Positions 54,896 to 64,000 of a stretch of 64,000 bases of DNA are shown here, piece by piece (positions within the stretch are counted from its first letter, which is position 1; each line of letters starts with the position of its first letter). The stretch covers positions 14,516,208 to 14,580,207 of the forward strand of contig OY783193.1 in the NCBI GenBank assembly GCA_963678675.1, read 5' to 3'. The position numbers and the translations under genes are program-made. This stretch comes from Xiphydria camelus. Its lineage: Eukaryota > Arthropoda > Insecta > Hymenoptera > Xiphydriidae. Below the pieces are notes generated by a model. The model saw only the letters and a program-made list of their open reading frames with translations, ran no database searches and was not told where the DNA came from.

Positions 54896-54934
54896 CGCAA
54901 AGGCGTAATGAAATTACTACAAGTGGTTCCAGGG

Positions 54935-55510
54935 CTCCAATCCAGTCAGATGTTCAAAAATAATAGGTTCTAATGACTCCTTACAAAAGAAATGGCCAAT
55001 CTTTCCTCAATTGAGCATTACGAAGGGATAAGAAAAAGCAGTTTAATGGTGTTCGTAACAAATTCGATTGAGTTTTAAGGAAATAATATTGAAAGAAAAT
55101 GATTGAGGTTTGTAATCGAAATCATTTGTTTTCATAAGAACACATCGAGGTTGTGACGTATGGAATATGACAAATTAAATCTCTCTTTAATAAACAAATA
55201 GGTACCTTAACCTTTTCCCATACTACAAGAAACATGCGCAACAATACGGACTGCTTGTTACGCGCCATCACAACGATTTACAAAATCTGAGCACTCTCTC
55301 TCTCTCTGAGAGCATGTCCACCTCAACGCTAAGAATGCACGCAAATTGTTACAACGCTTTAGCAGCGAGAAGGTATCGTGAAATTATTTGATGAATAAAG
55401 GGACGAAAGCTTAAAAATAATGACTTTTAAAAATGAACATAAATAATTTCTAGTAAGTTGATTGAAAAAACTTACCAATCATTTAAAAAATGACCAAGTG
55501 AGAGCCCCGT
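54935..55510. repeat. Dispersed direct duplication, copy 1
   Basis: AATAGGTTCTAATGACTCCT, AATGGTGTTCGTAACAAATT and TTTTCATAAGAACACATCGA match copy 2 (58450-59640) in order and orientation, at an apparent identity high enough to read by eye, with many substitutions. Confidence 0.8.
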
Positions 55511-56032
55511 AATTCTGTCGTGGAAACAGAAATTTCAAGCGTACAACTATAATTCCTGCAGCGCGCGGCAATATGATCGCATCCAGCGGAGAGCAGTTGC
55601 TATCTCTGCTTCTGTCCGGTTTGACGTCGATCTAATCTAGCAGAAGTTTCGCAACTCTTTCGCTTCTTCCTTCTCACTTCTAGCTTGTCAAATATTTACG
55701 TCATTATTTTCTTGTAGTGGTACACGTCGAGATGTCGGAATGCTGTATTGCTCTTCCTGCTGTATTCTCGTAGTTGCGGTTACATTTCGCAGGTTCACTG
55801 TACTACCAGCGTTATGGATTCCGTTGCTGGTAACTTCTTAAAGTGTCATTTTTAAACGTATTAACCAATGACCAATTAATTCTAATGCGTTTGTGTTAGT
55901 AAGAGTAAACGCCGCCATAGTTAATGAAAGCGTGAGAATTAATCGTTCATTAGTTAGTATGTTTAAAAGTCACCAGCGACAAAACTGTGACGCCGGGAGT
56001 AGTTATCAGATGCATTTTATGGATGCTGCACT
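55511..56032. other. No gene seen
   Basis: Unique-looking DNA without recognised coding sequence. Confidence 0.4.
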
Positions 56033-56250
56033 GAGAAAAATAATTAGGACAAAATGACAAAACGTATTTAGTTAAACGCGGTTAGTTGTTTTAACGAAAA
56101 TATTGATCGATTGAACCTAATATTTAGTTATTTTAACCAAATGTTTAGTTTTTCTGACCAGAAAGTGGTCGGTTTGACTAAACACAGATGGAGGATTCAT
56201 ATTTCGCTAAACAGTTTTGTGTAGAAATTTAGTTAAGGATTTCGTGCGAT
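56033..56250. repeat. CACTGAGAAAAATAATTAGG repeat, copy B
   Basis: Starts CACTGAGAAAAATAATTAGG and shares TTTAACCAAATG, CAGAAAGTGGTCGGTTT and GGAGGATTCATATTTC with copy A at 43494. Confidence 0.6.
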
Positions 56251-57500
56251 TCCTATAAGGAATCTTATGGAGATAATCTGGAAATGTAATGCTTACACCA
56301 CAGGATTCCTATCAGGAAAATTAGAGCCACGTCTGGAACTATTAGAAGACTTATCAGGAATATTATCCCCTGCTGCGGAGATGGTGCCATTAGTTCACGA
56401 AATATTTGCCAAATCCAATCAGGGCCTGATAGGAAATCCAATTGGGATATCCCTGATAGGGAAATGTAACGCCCTTAACATATTTCTTCACGGAGTTTGG
56501 TTATCGTCTCCAAGATTTTAGTAATATTGACCAAATTATTTTTAATGAATACATTAATTTAGATTAATTTAGATTTACATTAATTTATAGATTATATGGA
56601 GGAGTTGGAAATGCGTGAAAGATTTTTATAGGAAATTTTACGAATTCGATGACACGGCATATGTACTTATACAGAGATATTCATGCTATCGTAGTGCTGC
56701 GAAGCACTTCGAAATGCCTAGCAATGTGGCGGAGCAAAATTCTCAAAGTTTCCGAGTGAGAGAGGATTCTCCTGATTACACCTCTTGCAAGTTACAGAGA
56801 CTTATAGATGAAAAGCTTTCTCTTCTCTGCGGATAAGCTAGGTACTCTTCTTAGTTGGAAATTGGAGGGAACGGGTTCTTTATGGGAAGTCTCTAGCTCG
56901 CTCATCTTATACTCCGTACCAAATCCTTTAATATTTTCAGCTTTTCTAAGTATCTCATATGGGTTTTTTCCAGTAGTTTTTAATTTAATTTCACGATAAG
57001 TTCTAAAGGAGCTTTAGCGATACATTTTTGCAATTCTCTGTGCTGCAACTTTTAGTCCTTGAAACAACTATTGTTTTTTTTCAACCTTTAAAGATGGAAG
57101 ACTCACATTTGGGATATCGAGTGTGCGGAGAATTTTCAATATTTTAACTTTCACGGAAACCCTTATTTGGCAGTTTTTGGAGTCAGTAAATCATAATCCG
57201 AAATCCAAATTTCAGAATTAATAATAGCGGATTCGATATAGCCAATTGAAGTGTCCAACTTTTGAAGTTTCTCTCTCTAAAAATCTCTGAATAACAATTC
57301 TTTTAAAAGTCGAACATCTCGATGAATTTCGATCTGCCATTTTGCATTTTGAATGATTAAACTCGCCATGCATATTTAACAAGCTTAAAAGCTCTAGAAA
57401 TTGAAATAACTCGAAGTAATTGACATGAGTTCTTAGTACACCTTCAATTCGAATACACTCGCAGCACAAACGCCCGAACCCCATCTGCGTTGCAGTTGCA
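56251..57500. other. No gene seen; TATAGGAAT-type short repeats at the start
   Basis: 56251-56480 contains several forms of TCCTATAAGGAAT, CCTGATAGGAAAT and CCCTGATAGGGAAAT, a short imperfect repeat. The 84-codon frame over it (56267-56521) is not recognised. The rest is unremarkable. Confidence 0.4.
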
Positions 57501-58218
57501 AAACCATCTGACGCTCATTTAGAGCCTCCGCGAAGCGCGGGCGAGGTCGTTCAATTTTATGAATAATAGAAGCATTCGTCCGGCGTTGCGCAAAGTAGCG
57601 AAAGAGTAATGCGTTCCGCGTCGAAAGTTGTATCCGTGCTTCACTCCACCTTTTCTCCCTCGTAATCCGTCACTTTCACCGGGAGGGATAGGATGGCACT
57701 CTGAAAAGTTCATCACTTTTTTGGGCGAGATGCAGAGAGCTCTCTATGCGATTATGAATCACTGCAACGACCTACTGTTCTCCAAAGTGGGCTTATGTGC
57801 GCGTGTCGCTGCGTAGCCTGCAGATACCTACTAACGACGCGAAGTCCCCGCCTCTTCTAGTCCTCATCCGGTTCTGACCCATCCTCTTCCTCGCTCCTCC
57901 GCGCGAACCAAGTTAGCCCGGCAAAGAAAGCGAAATACAGCGATAAAACACAAAAACATAAGAACTGCGAACTCCGCTTGTACCGAACTCTGTTGGGAGT
58001 TCGTTGGAAGTTACGAAGTACTAGGTGGGATGTGATTAAGTTACAGGAGATGCCTCGGGTGGCATCGCCAAGTTACGTCGATAGGTTAAATCCTATTGGG
58101 AAAACCGAATTTTTCTTTTATTTCGACCGATACTTTGAATATAAATGAGGCACTGTCTCTTCCAAAAATGGATCCATTTGTAAGCCCGTGATATTTGCTA
58201 ATCCAAATATTGTTTAAT
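57501..58218. other. CpG-richer unique-looking block; no gene recognised
   Basis: No coding exon supported. Confidence 0.35.
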
Positions 58219-58362
58219 ATATGAAGCGTGCATTTCAAAAACGTTATAAGTACGAAAAAATTTTCAGGAGAAAGGAAAAATGTCTTTAAAAAATATATTC
58301 TTTCTTAAAACTTAAAACTTTTGCCACATACACACAAAGTTTTGGAAATGCACGCTTCATAT
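58219..58362. mobile_element. Short palindromic MITE (ATATGAAGCGTGCATTTC ends)
   Basis: ATATGAAGCGTGCATTTCAA is mirrored by TTGGAAATGCACGCTTCATAT, and TAAGAAA/TTTCTTA pieces lie inside. Confidence 0.65.
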
Positions 58363-58449
58363 TTCCTTATTTAATAATGATCTCACAAAATTAAAAAGGG
58401 TAACGTTATTATCCTACCATTCTCTTCCCGCGTATTGTAATTAAATGCA

Positions 58450-59640
58450 GGAATTCCATCCAATCATATGTTCAAGAATAATGAGTTTTAATGACTCCTT
58501 ATTTGAAAAAGATGACCAAAAATGACCAATCTTTCCTCATTTGAGCATTACAGTGTTGGAAGTGATCTACGACCTCTAAAATAGGGGAAATAGTGACCCC
58601 ACGAGCACAAAAAAGTGATAAAAAGTAACTGAAATAACATTTATTTTTTATTTATAAGAAAATAATTTTTTTATTTAAATTTAACTAATTTTCAAAGAAC
58701 GAATAATATAAAAATTGTATGTTTATGATTTCAGAATTCTACTTAAAGGAAGATTCAAATTTACATTTACTTTTATCTGGGAACTTTAATGAATAATTTG
58801 TATGCCATTCGATGACCTTTATACGCTGAACAAAAGTTACATTTTTGACAAAATACATAAAGCGCTTTGTCGCACGTATATGAATATCAACAAGTACCAG
58901 CTGGGGATTCTCATTCGGATGTAGGTACATAATATGTAGGTACATAGCATTATAATATTGTGACAATAATGCACATGAAAAATTTTTTAAATTTGTATGC
59001 ACCTTGCCGAAAAAAAATTACTTTTTCGACACCTATACAGAACTGTGGTTATTATACTTCTTTTAAAATTATAAATGAAAAGTCAAAACATCAAAATTAG
59101 GGTGTAAAAGTGACTTTTGATCAAAAAAAGTGAAGAAAAAGTGACCAACTTCCAGCCCTGGCATTATGGAAGAATAAGAAAAAACGGTCTAATGGTGTTT
59201 GTAATAAATTCGATAGTTTTGAGGAAATAATATTGAAAGAAATTAATTCAGATTTGTGATCGAAATAATTTATTTTCATAAGAACACATCGAAGTTGCGA
59301 GGTATAGAAAAGGTAACAAATTAAATCTCTCTTTAACAAATAAATCTTTTCTCACACTACGAGAAATACGTGCAACAATGCTGACAGCTTCTTACGAGTC
59401 ATCATAACGATTTTGAAATCTAGACACTGATAGCATGACCATCTCAACACTGAGAATTTATATGAATTGTTGCTGTATTTTAGCGGCGGGAATGTATCGT
59501 AAAATTATTTGACGAATCAACGAACGAAATGTTAAAAATAATGGCTTTTAAAAATAAAAATGACTTTCTACCGACTTAGTTGAAAAATTGAACAATCATC
59601 AAACAATTACTAAGTGGGAGTCATGTAATTGAAGATGGAA
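58450..59640. repeat. Dispersed direct duplication, copy 2 (interrupted)
   Basis: Second copy of the 54935-55510 sequence. It is split at GAGCATTA by the element at 58551-59160 and resumes with TATGGAAGAATAAGAAAAAA. Copy 1 shows the uninterrupted GAGCATTACGAAGGGATAAG. Confidence 0.8.
58551..59160. mobile_element. hAT-like element, 610 bp, 6 bp target duplication GCATTA
   Basis: CAGTGTTGGAAGT at 58551 pairs with ACTTCCAGCCCTG ending at 59160. GCATTA lies on both sides (58545-58550 and 59161-59166). CAGnGyTGGAAGT is hAT-like. An 87-codon minus-strand frame (58739-59002) is not recognised. Confidence 0.75.
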
Positions 59641-60727
59641 TCATCAGAAGCTATAATAAAAAAGAGTTCCTTCCAAGAGAGATACGAAGAAGCAAGCTAC
59701 TAAATTGTGCACGAAAGGCAAATATGAATGTATAAGGCAATTACCGGAACAGTAATTAACGAGGCTCGGCCCCGTGGTAATTTTGAAAAATCTGCTTTCA
59801 GCTGGTCTCTGGCAATTAGAGACCGACCGAAGTTGTCCATATTTCCCAAGTTTACCCCACGCAGCAAATTGGAAGAAACGGAGCGCAATGTGGGAAACTC
59901 TCGAGACGCGATTAATTGCAGGTGTGCCTGCATACTGGTTGAAGTGAAAAGAAAAGAAAGGGGTGTCGTGCACAATCTGACAATTAGGGTCGATCTGGTA
60001 TCGCGGAGTGATTGTCTGTGTATACGCGCTCCCGAGAGAGGGGGGGGGTGAGAGGGGAAAAACGAAGAGAAAGACCGAATTCTCTCTCTCACCCCCTCTT
60101 CGCCCTTCACCACCCCTCGTCTCGTCGGACTTTCTCGAGCCACGAGAGAACGACTCTCCCTCGCGGGGGGTAGCAGGAATCTTTGATAAGGCACGGCTAG
60201 TGCAAACGCTGATTGGTCGCCCGAGGCTCCGCGTCACCATTCAAACAATGCGCGCCGTGCTAACAATGCAATCGCGACCAAGATAAAGATATATACCCAT
60301 CTACCTATCCCGATCACCCTCCACCCAACTTCTGCAGGTCTATATGTGCCCCCTCCCCTGCCCTCTAGCGCCATATTTCATTCAGCTCCTAACGCCGCGG
60401 AGAAGTGTGTCCGGGAAATAATAACTTTACCGCGTTATCGAGCGACGGAGTTTATCACCGGTAAATGCGACTGCAAAATTATTGACCGCGTTGCAATTGT
60501 GTCTACAACAGTTAGGAGAACAGGTATCTCGACCTCCGTGCTTTTTCTTTTTGTTCTAATTTACTCAAACTAATTTTTTCGTTATTTTCATTCTTCGTAG
60601 TAATTTTAAGATGGGCTTTACTACTAATGGAAGGTAATGAAAGATTATGTTCGGCTTCGTACAAGCTTTCAATGAAAGGGAATAGGATGTTCCGTATGCA
60701 CTGCTTGTCCGATTATTTGCTCTGTCT

Positions 60728-60728
<1 letters not shown>
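59641..60728. other. CpG-rich block; no gene recognised
   Basis: Long overlapping frames on both strands (for example 59644-60240 on minus) have low-complexity Arg/Ser/Pro composition and no family similarity. Confidence 0.35.

Positions 60729-60822
<94 letters not shown>
60729..60822. repeat. (GT)47 microsatellite
   Basis: Uninterrupted GT for 94 bases. Confidence 0.98.
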
Positions 60823-60824
<2 letters not shown>

Positions 60825-61223
60825 GGAGTAAATTACTCTTACAGCTAGCTGAACATTTAGTTTGGTCTAGTTACAGGAAAAACGGTAGTATGTATATTTG
60901 AAATGCTATTAGGATGTTTGTATTATATGTAGATATTCTCCATGACCTGGCTCGCGGATTCATATTGATAAGGATAGTAGTGTGCCTGACCTAACAATAA
61001 GATGTTCCGCGATGTTCGAAGACGTGACCGTCTTCGAGGAGGACATAAATACGAGCGACTGTTGAAAAATGTTTCGGCCTGCATCGAGGGGCGACGCAGA
61101 CTTAAATTAAGGGTAGTAATAATCAGAAAAAGAGAAAGTTTGGCTAGCTTGTCCCTTTACGGCTGATTAAAAAAAGATTACTGAGAAGTCGTACAAAATT
61201 ATGTCTTCAGATATTCATAAAAT
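60823..61223. other. No gene seen; small hairpin
   Basis: CGAAGACGTGACCGTCTTCG at 61018-61037 is a perfect hairpin. The rest is unremarkable. Confidence 0.4.
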
Positions 61224-61898
61224 TTGATACCTATGATTTTAGGGAAGGGGGGGGGGGGAGTCAAAATGAAACAAAAAGAATTATGTCTTAACGCTAATAA
61301 CATATGTAATACAATTTTGCAATCTTATGACCGAAGCAATATCTGTAGATATTCGTTTCACTTTGACGTGAAATACGGCAATCCGGAGAACCACATCGGT
61401 CATGCATTGCTTATAGCCTTACATGAGCATAACGCCTGATAGAACGTAGATGTATCATCGCGTAAATACCCCGTTGGAGTCGCTTACACGCCGCTGCTAC
61501 ATAGACGTCGGTATATGATGCGATTCAATCTGGCCGACTTTGAATGGCCGTATCCACTGCAGACGAGAAAGCTAGCAGTCTCGTCATTACACCTTCGCCT
61601 GCAATGGTTCAGGAATGGTGATGCACCCGATGAGATCTTAAATGCCGCTATTCTAACGCAGTACGTAAACGTCCTAGTGAGCATAATATACGATGCGATG
61701 AATTTGACTAACATCGAACGACCGTACTACCTTTGCACGGACATTGAATACAACCTCCGTCGCTATACGATTTCCGTATGTATCATCATGGGTATGCGAA
61801 CATTAATACTTGCAGTAAATTGGGGTTGCTTCAATATTCTAGACAATTTTGATATCCATGTGTTTGCAGAGGCGATTTCTACGCTTTTAAATAAATGA
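61224..61898 (+). pseudogene. Unrecognised protein-like frame, 225 codons, two adjacent stops
   Basis: One reading frame runs from 61224 to the stop at 61896-61898, broken only by TGA and TAG side by side at 61437-61442. The first part includes NANNICNTILQSYDRSNICR and NPENHIGHALLIALHEH; the second KYPVGVAYTPLLHRRRYMMR, FNLADFEWPYPLQTRKLAV, AILTQYVNVLVSIIYDAM and MGMRTLILAVNWGCFNILD. Composition is balanced and globular with aromatic and hydrophobic periodicity, unlike the chance frames nearby. A run of about 13 G (61246-61258) near the start could have caused a frame change, so the true start is uncertain; MSSDIHKI at 61202 lies in another frame just upstream. I do not recognise the family. 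A mobile-element or endogenous-virus origin is possible but unproven. Confidence 0.45.
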
Positions 61899-62084
61899 AT
61901 ATAGGGACAATAAACATACGTAGATACATACACCATGTCTAGTAAATATTTTTCGGCGCATATAAGTAGAAGAGAGTTGTAGAAATGGTACTGGGTACTT
62001 AACACTTTTTCATTTTTGGAATGTTTCGCGCTAAGATTTGTAAAAATTGAGCATATGGCATACGTGCATTCGATATTTTCCTAT
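61899..62084. other. No gene seen
   Basis: AT-rich spacer before the pogo-like element. Confidence 0.4.
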
Positions 62085-62203
62085 CTAGGGTAGACCGAGG
62101 CGGATCGGATCACTGGGCGAATCGGATCAAAATAAGGATTAAGCCAATACTTTTTATACAGGGGTGAAAATAAGTAATCCGATCATTCGTATTACTTTGT
62201 TGC

Positions 62204-62225
62204 CCCCCCCCCCCAAAAAAAAAAA
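62204..62225. repeat. poly-C / poly-A run
   Basis: About 11 C followed by about 11 A inside the pogo-like element. Confidence 0.9.
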
Positions 62226-62637
62226 TACCGCAACAGGCAGCCAATCTTCGTAGCTCATCATTGAGTGCCTGTATAGGGCCAAAGTGAAACGGACGCGGAC
62301 ATAGTACATTACAATTATATGGAGTGGATATACGTTAAAATACACAACCTACAATTTCGTATTTAAATTAAAAAGATAAGCTTGAAAATATGAATATGTT
62401 TATTATTATTAGTTTCCATGGCATTCTAGATTTCTAATTTAGTCTAATTTAGTATCCGAAGTATTTTCGACTATAATATAACATATTTATGTAACCTACG
62501 CACTTTTTAAATATTTATCCACGAGGCGAGTCGGATCACGTAATTCGGGGTGAATCGGATCATACTTTCTCTTCATTTTAGTATCTTTGCGATTATAAAT
62601 ATGATAGTTATTTATTTCAAAAAGATCAATCAAGAGA

Positions 62638-62779
62638 ATGGTATTTATTGCAGACAAATTTGTCCATCTACCTTCAGAGGACTGGATACAGTGCAACGCT
62701 CGTGAAGAGTGGTGCCATGAGAATTGTGCTGATAAAGGCAACGAAAAAGGACCGTATACTGGGATACCCCAGAATTTAG
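62638..62779 (+). pseudogene. pogo-type transposase, C-terminal PHD-like finger fragment
   Basis: The frame reads FIADKFVHLPSEDWIQCNAR, then EEWCHENCADKGNEKGPYTG. SEDWIQC-x-x-C-x-x-W-x-H-x-x-CA is the conserved zinc-finger end of many insect pogo/DDE_1 transposases; here the second Cys of the WIQC-x-x-C pair is Arg. The catalytic core is absent. The frame runs on to 62898 without further similarity. Confidence 0.6.
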
Positions 62780-62957
62780 GGCGAATCGGATGTTTTTCAC
62801 TTTTTTGTTTAATGTTTGTAAAGGAAAGAGTTTTACGTTTATCTATATTTCTTTGCATTTATGTTCAAGCCAAATGGGTACTAGTTACGAATTTATAATA
62901 AAAATGTTGCAATGTTGTACGTATAGAAAGTGATCCGATATGCCTCGGTCTACCCTG

Positions 62958-63640
62958 TAAGAAAAATCACGTAGTTTTGTAAGAACGTTTATACCATGAA
63001 ATTCATTTTTCTCAATGGCTTGCAATTGATATGATTTTTGCAACCGATTTCTAAAATCGTACTTAAGATTGGTAGATGGGTACATGTAAAAAAAAACAAA
63101 GGAACTTTATTTAAGAATTACGAAAATCGATCAGAACAAATGTACGAAATGTCTTCTTGTTGGAAACCGACACATAAATTAATGAACCTAGGCGTGACAT
63201 TGAACAATAAATACTAGTACGATCTCGTCAACTCTATCACACATGCGCATATATTAAATTAGTCTTCGAATCAAATAATCGATTCCTGGACCATCAAGCC
63301 GAATATATTACTGAATAAAAGTACATTCAAAATGTACCCATTTAAAAAGGAACTATTAACTAAATTGATGCTACACCTTCGAAGCGTCCAATCAACAATT
63401 ATAAGAAACATACCTACTTCTGACGAGCACTGCAGCAAACTCAAATGTATAACAATAATGACGTAAACTTCACTGAATCCCAAACTACTAATTTTGTCCA
63501 CCTAAATGTCATATCTATAATGCATAAGTTTCCTAAAAGTCAATAAGGTACGATTTAGATAACCGGTACGTTTTTTGCAACTCACCCCTATGCAATTAGT
63601 TCGTTCGTTGGTTAATATTGGCCAACAAATGTTGTCCGTG
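62958..63640. other. No gene seen
   Basis: AT-rich DNA without recognised features. Confidence 0.4.
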
Positions 63641-63900
63641 TAAACGGACCTTTATAGATGCATACAAGACGTGGCGTTGCGTGTCTCAATCATTACGGAT
63701 AATTGCGCTTGGGAGAAACTTGTGCGAGAAGCTTCCGAGCCCACTCCAATCCGTGCATTTCCCCCGGGAATAATCCTCGTCGGCCCGAATTTACCCGTTA
63801 TCGAGTTTCGCCATCGCGCGCCACGGCGGGCTCCTTCGAGGGAATAGCCCTCCGGAAACGCGAAACCGCCGCGCCCGTAAAAGTGCCTTCAACGAGGATC

Positions 63901-63942
<42 letters not shown>

Positions 63943-64000
63943 GACGTCTGCTTGTATATACGTATGAATTTTTCGCTCGGTGGCGTTGCACCGTTGCGTG
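63641..64000. other. CpG-rich block with (TA)n
   Basis: GC-rich, unique-looking sequence cut by the window end. A (TA)n run of about 39 bases lies at 63903-63941. No coding exon recognised. Confidence 0.4.

Larger units (their letters stand above)
62085..62957. mobile_element. pogo-like TA element, internally deleted
   Basis: GGGTAGACCGAGGCGGATCG near the left end pairs with the complement of ATATGCCTCGGTCTACCC at the right. TA lies beside the ends, with the left edge slightly rearranged (CTAGGG). The motif CGGATCA recurs many times in the subterminal parts (62102, 62122, 62178, 62532, 62558). It contains the C-terminal zinc finger of a pogo-type transposase. Confidence 0.7.

Noticed and set aside
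59644..60240. 198-codon minus-strand ORF and overlapping 164-codon ORF
   Set aside because: They overlap each other and plus-strand frames in GC/CT-rich DNA, with no family pattern.
60627..60824. 65-codon ORF ending in alternating Val/Cys
   Set aside because: It is the (GT)47 microsatellite.

Overview
This is a eukaryotic, almost certainly insect, nuclear genomic window. AT-rich DNA alternates with CpG-rich islands, the mobile-element families are insect-type, and the Copia primer-binding site matches an insect-like initiator tRNA-Met anticodon arm. The base mosaic and several repeat styles suggest Hymenoptera (ant, wasp or sawfly); that is an inference, not a proof. No complete host protein-coding gene could be supported. 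The window reads as intergenic or deep-intronic DNA packed with transposable elements (TEs), many nested in one another.

Layout. 0.2-1.7 kb: a tail-to-tail PIF/Harbinger relic (HARBI1-like N-terminus on +, BESS-like domain on -). 1.76-3.87 kb: a 2.1 kb fold-back element with AGCG target duplications, whose two arms carry the same broken Cys-rich ORF. 5.04-5.44 kb: a TA-flanked palindromic MITE. 6.19-12.25 kb: a 6.06 kb element with ~270 bp inverted termini and the relic of a PIN/FEN1-like nuclease protein. Three other elements have landed in it (one THAP-bearing, one 385 bp, one 2.36 kb with TTAA target duplications), and a fourth lies inside the first. 13.4-22.2 kb: MITEs, a decayed transposon-protein fragment, a fold-back cluster, a TTAA MITE, CpG-rich single-copy-looking DNA and two copies of a TA-flanked element. 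23.25-31.58 kb: a palindromic MITE split by a young 7.65 kb Copia retrotransposon with 206 bp LTRs that differ at 3 positions. 31.8-34.0 kb: two MITEs sharing one terminus and a fold-back with a tRNA-like sequence. 36.98-38.66 and 48.75-50.58 kb: two inverted copies of a 1.7-1.8 kb repeat with a small Arg/Glu-rich ORF. 40.3-40.7 kb: a 5'-truncated RTE-like LINE with 12 bp target duplications. 47-59 kb: further MITEs, a TTA-flanked Harbinger-like element, two hAT-like elements with 6 bp target duplications, and a dispersed direct duplication. 61.2-61.9 kb: an unrecognised, protein-like 225-codon frame broken only by two adjacent stops. 62.1-63.0 kb: a pogo-like TA element keeping the transposase C-terminal zinc finger.

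Nothing here works as an operon or pathway. The shared theme is TE competition: autonomous-element relics (Harbinger, PIN-nuclease element, THAP element, pogo, RTE, Copia) sit beside the short non-autonomous families. Element boundaries are given from visible terminal inverted repeats plus target-site duplications where both could be read. CpG-rich islands (about 16-17, 19.4-20.4, 34.5-35.3, 42.6-43.3, 45.5-46.1, 51.0-51.7, 57.5-58, 59.8-60.5 and 63.6-64 kb) may be regulatory or exonic host DNA, but no coding exon was recognised in them.
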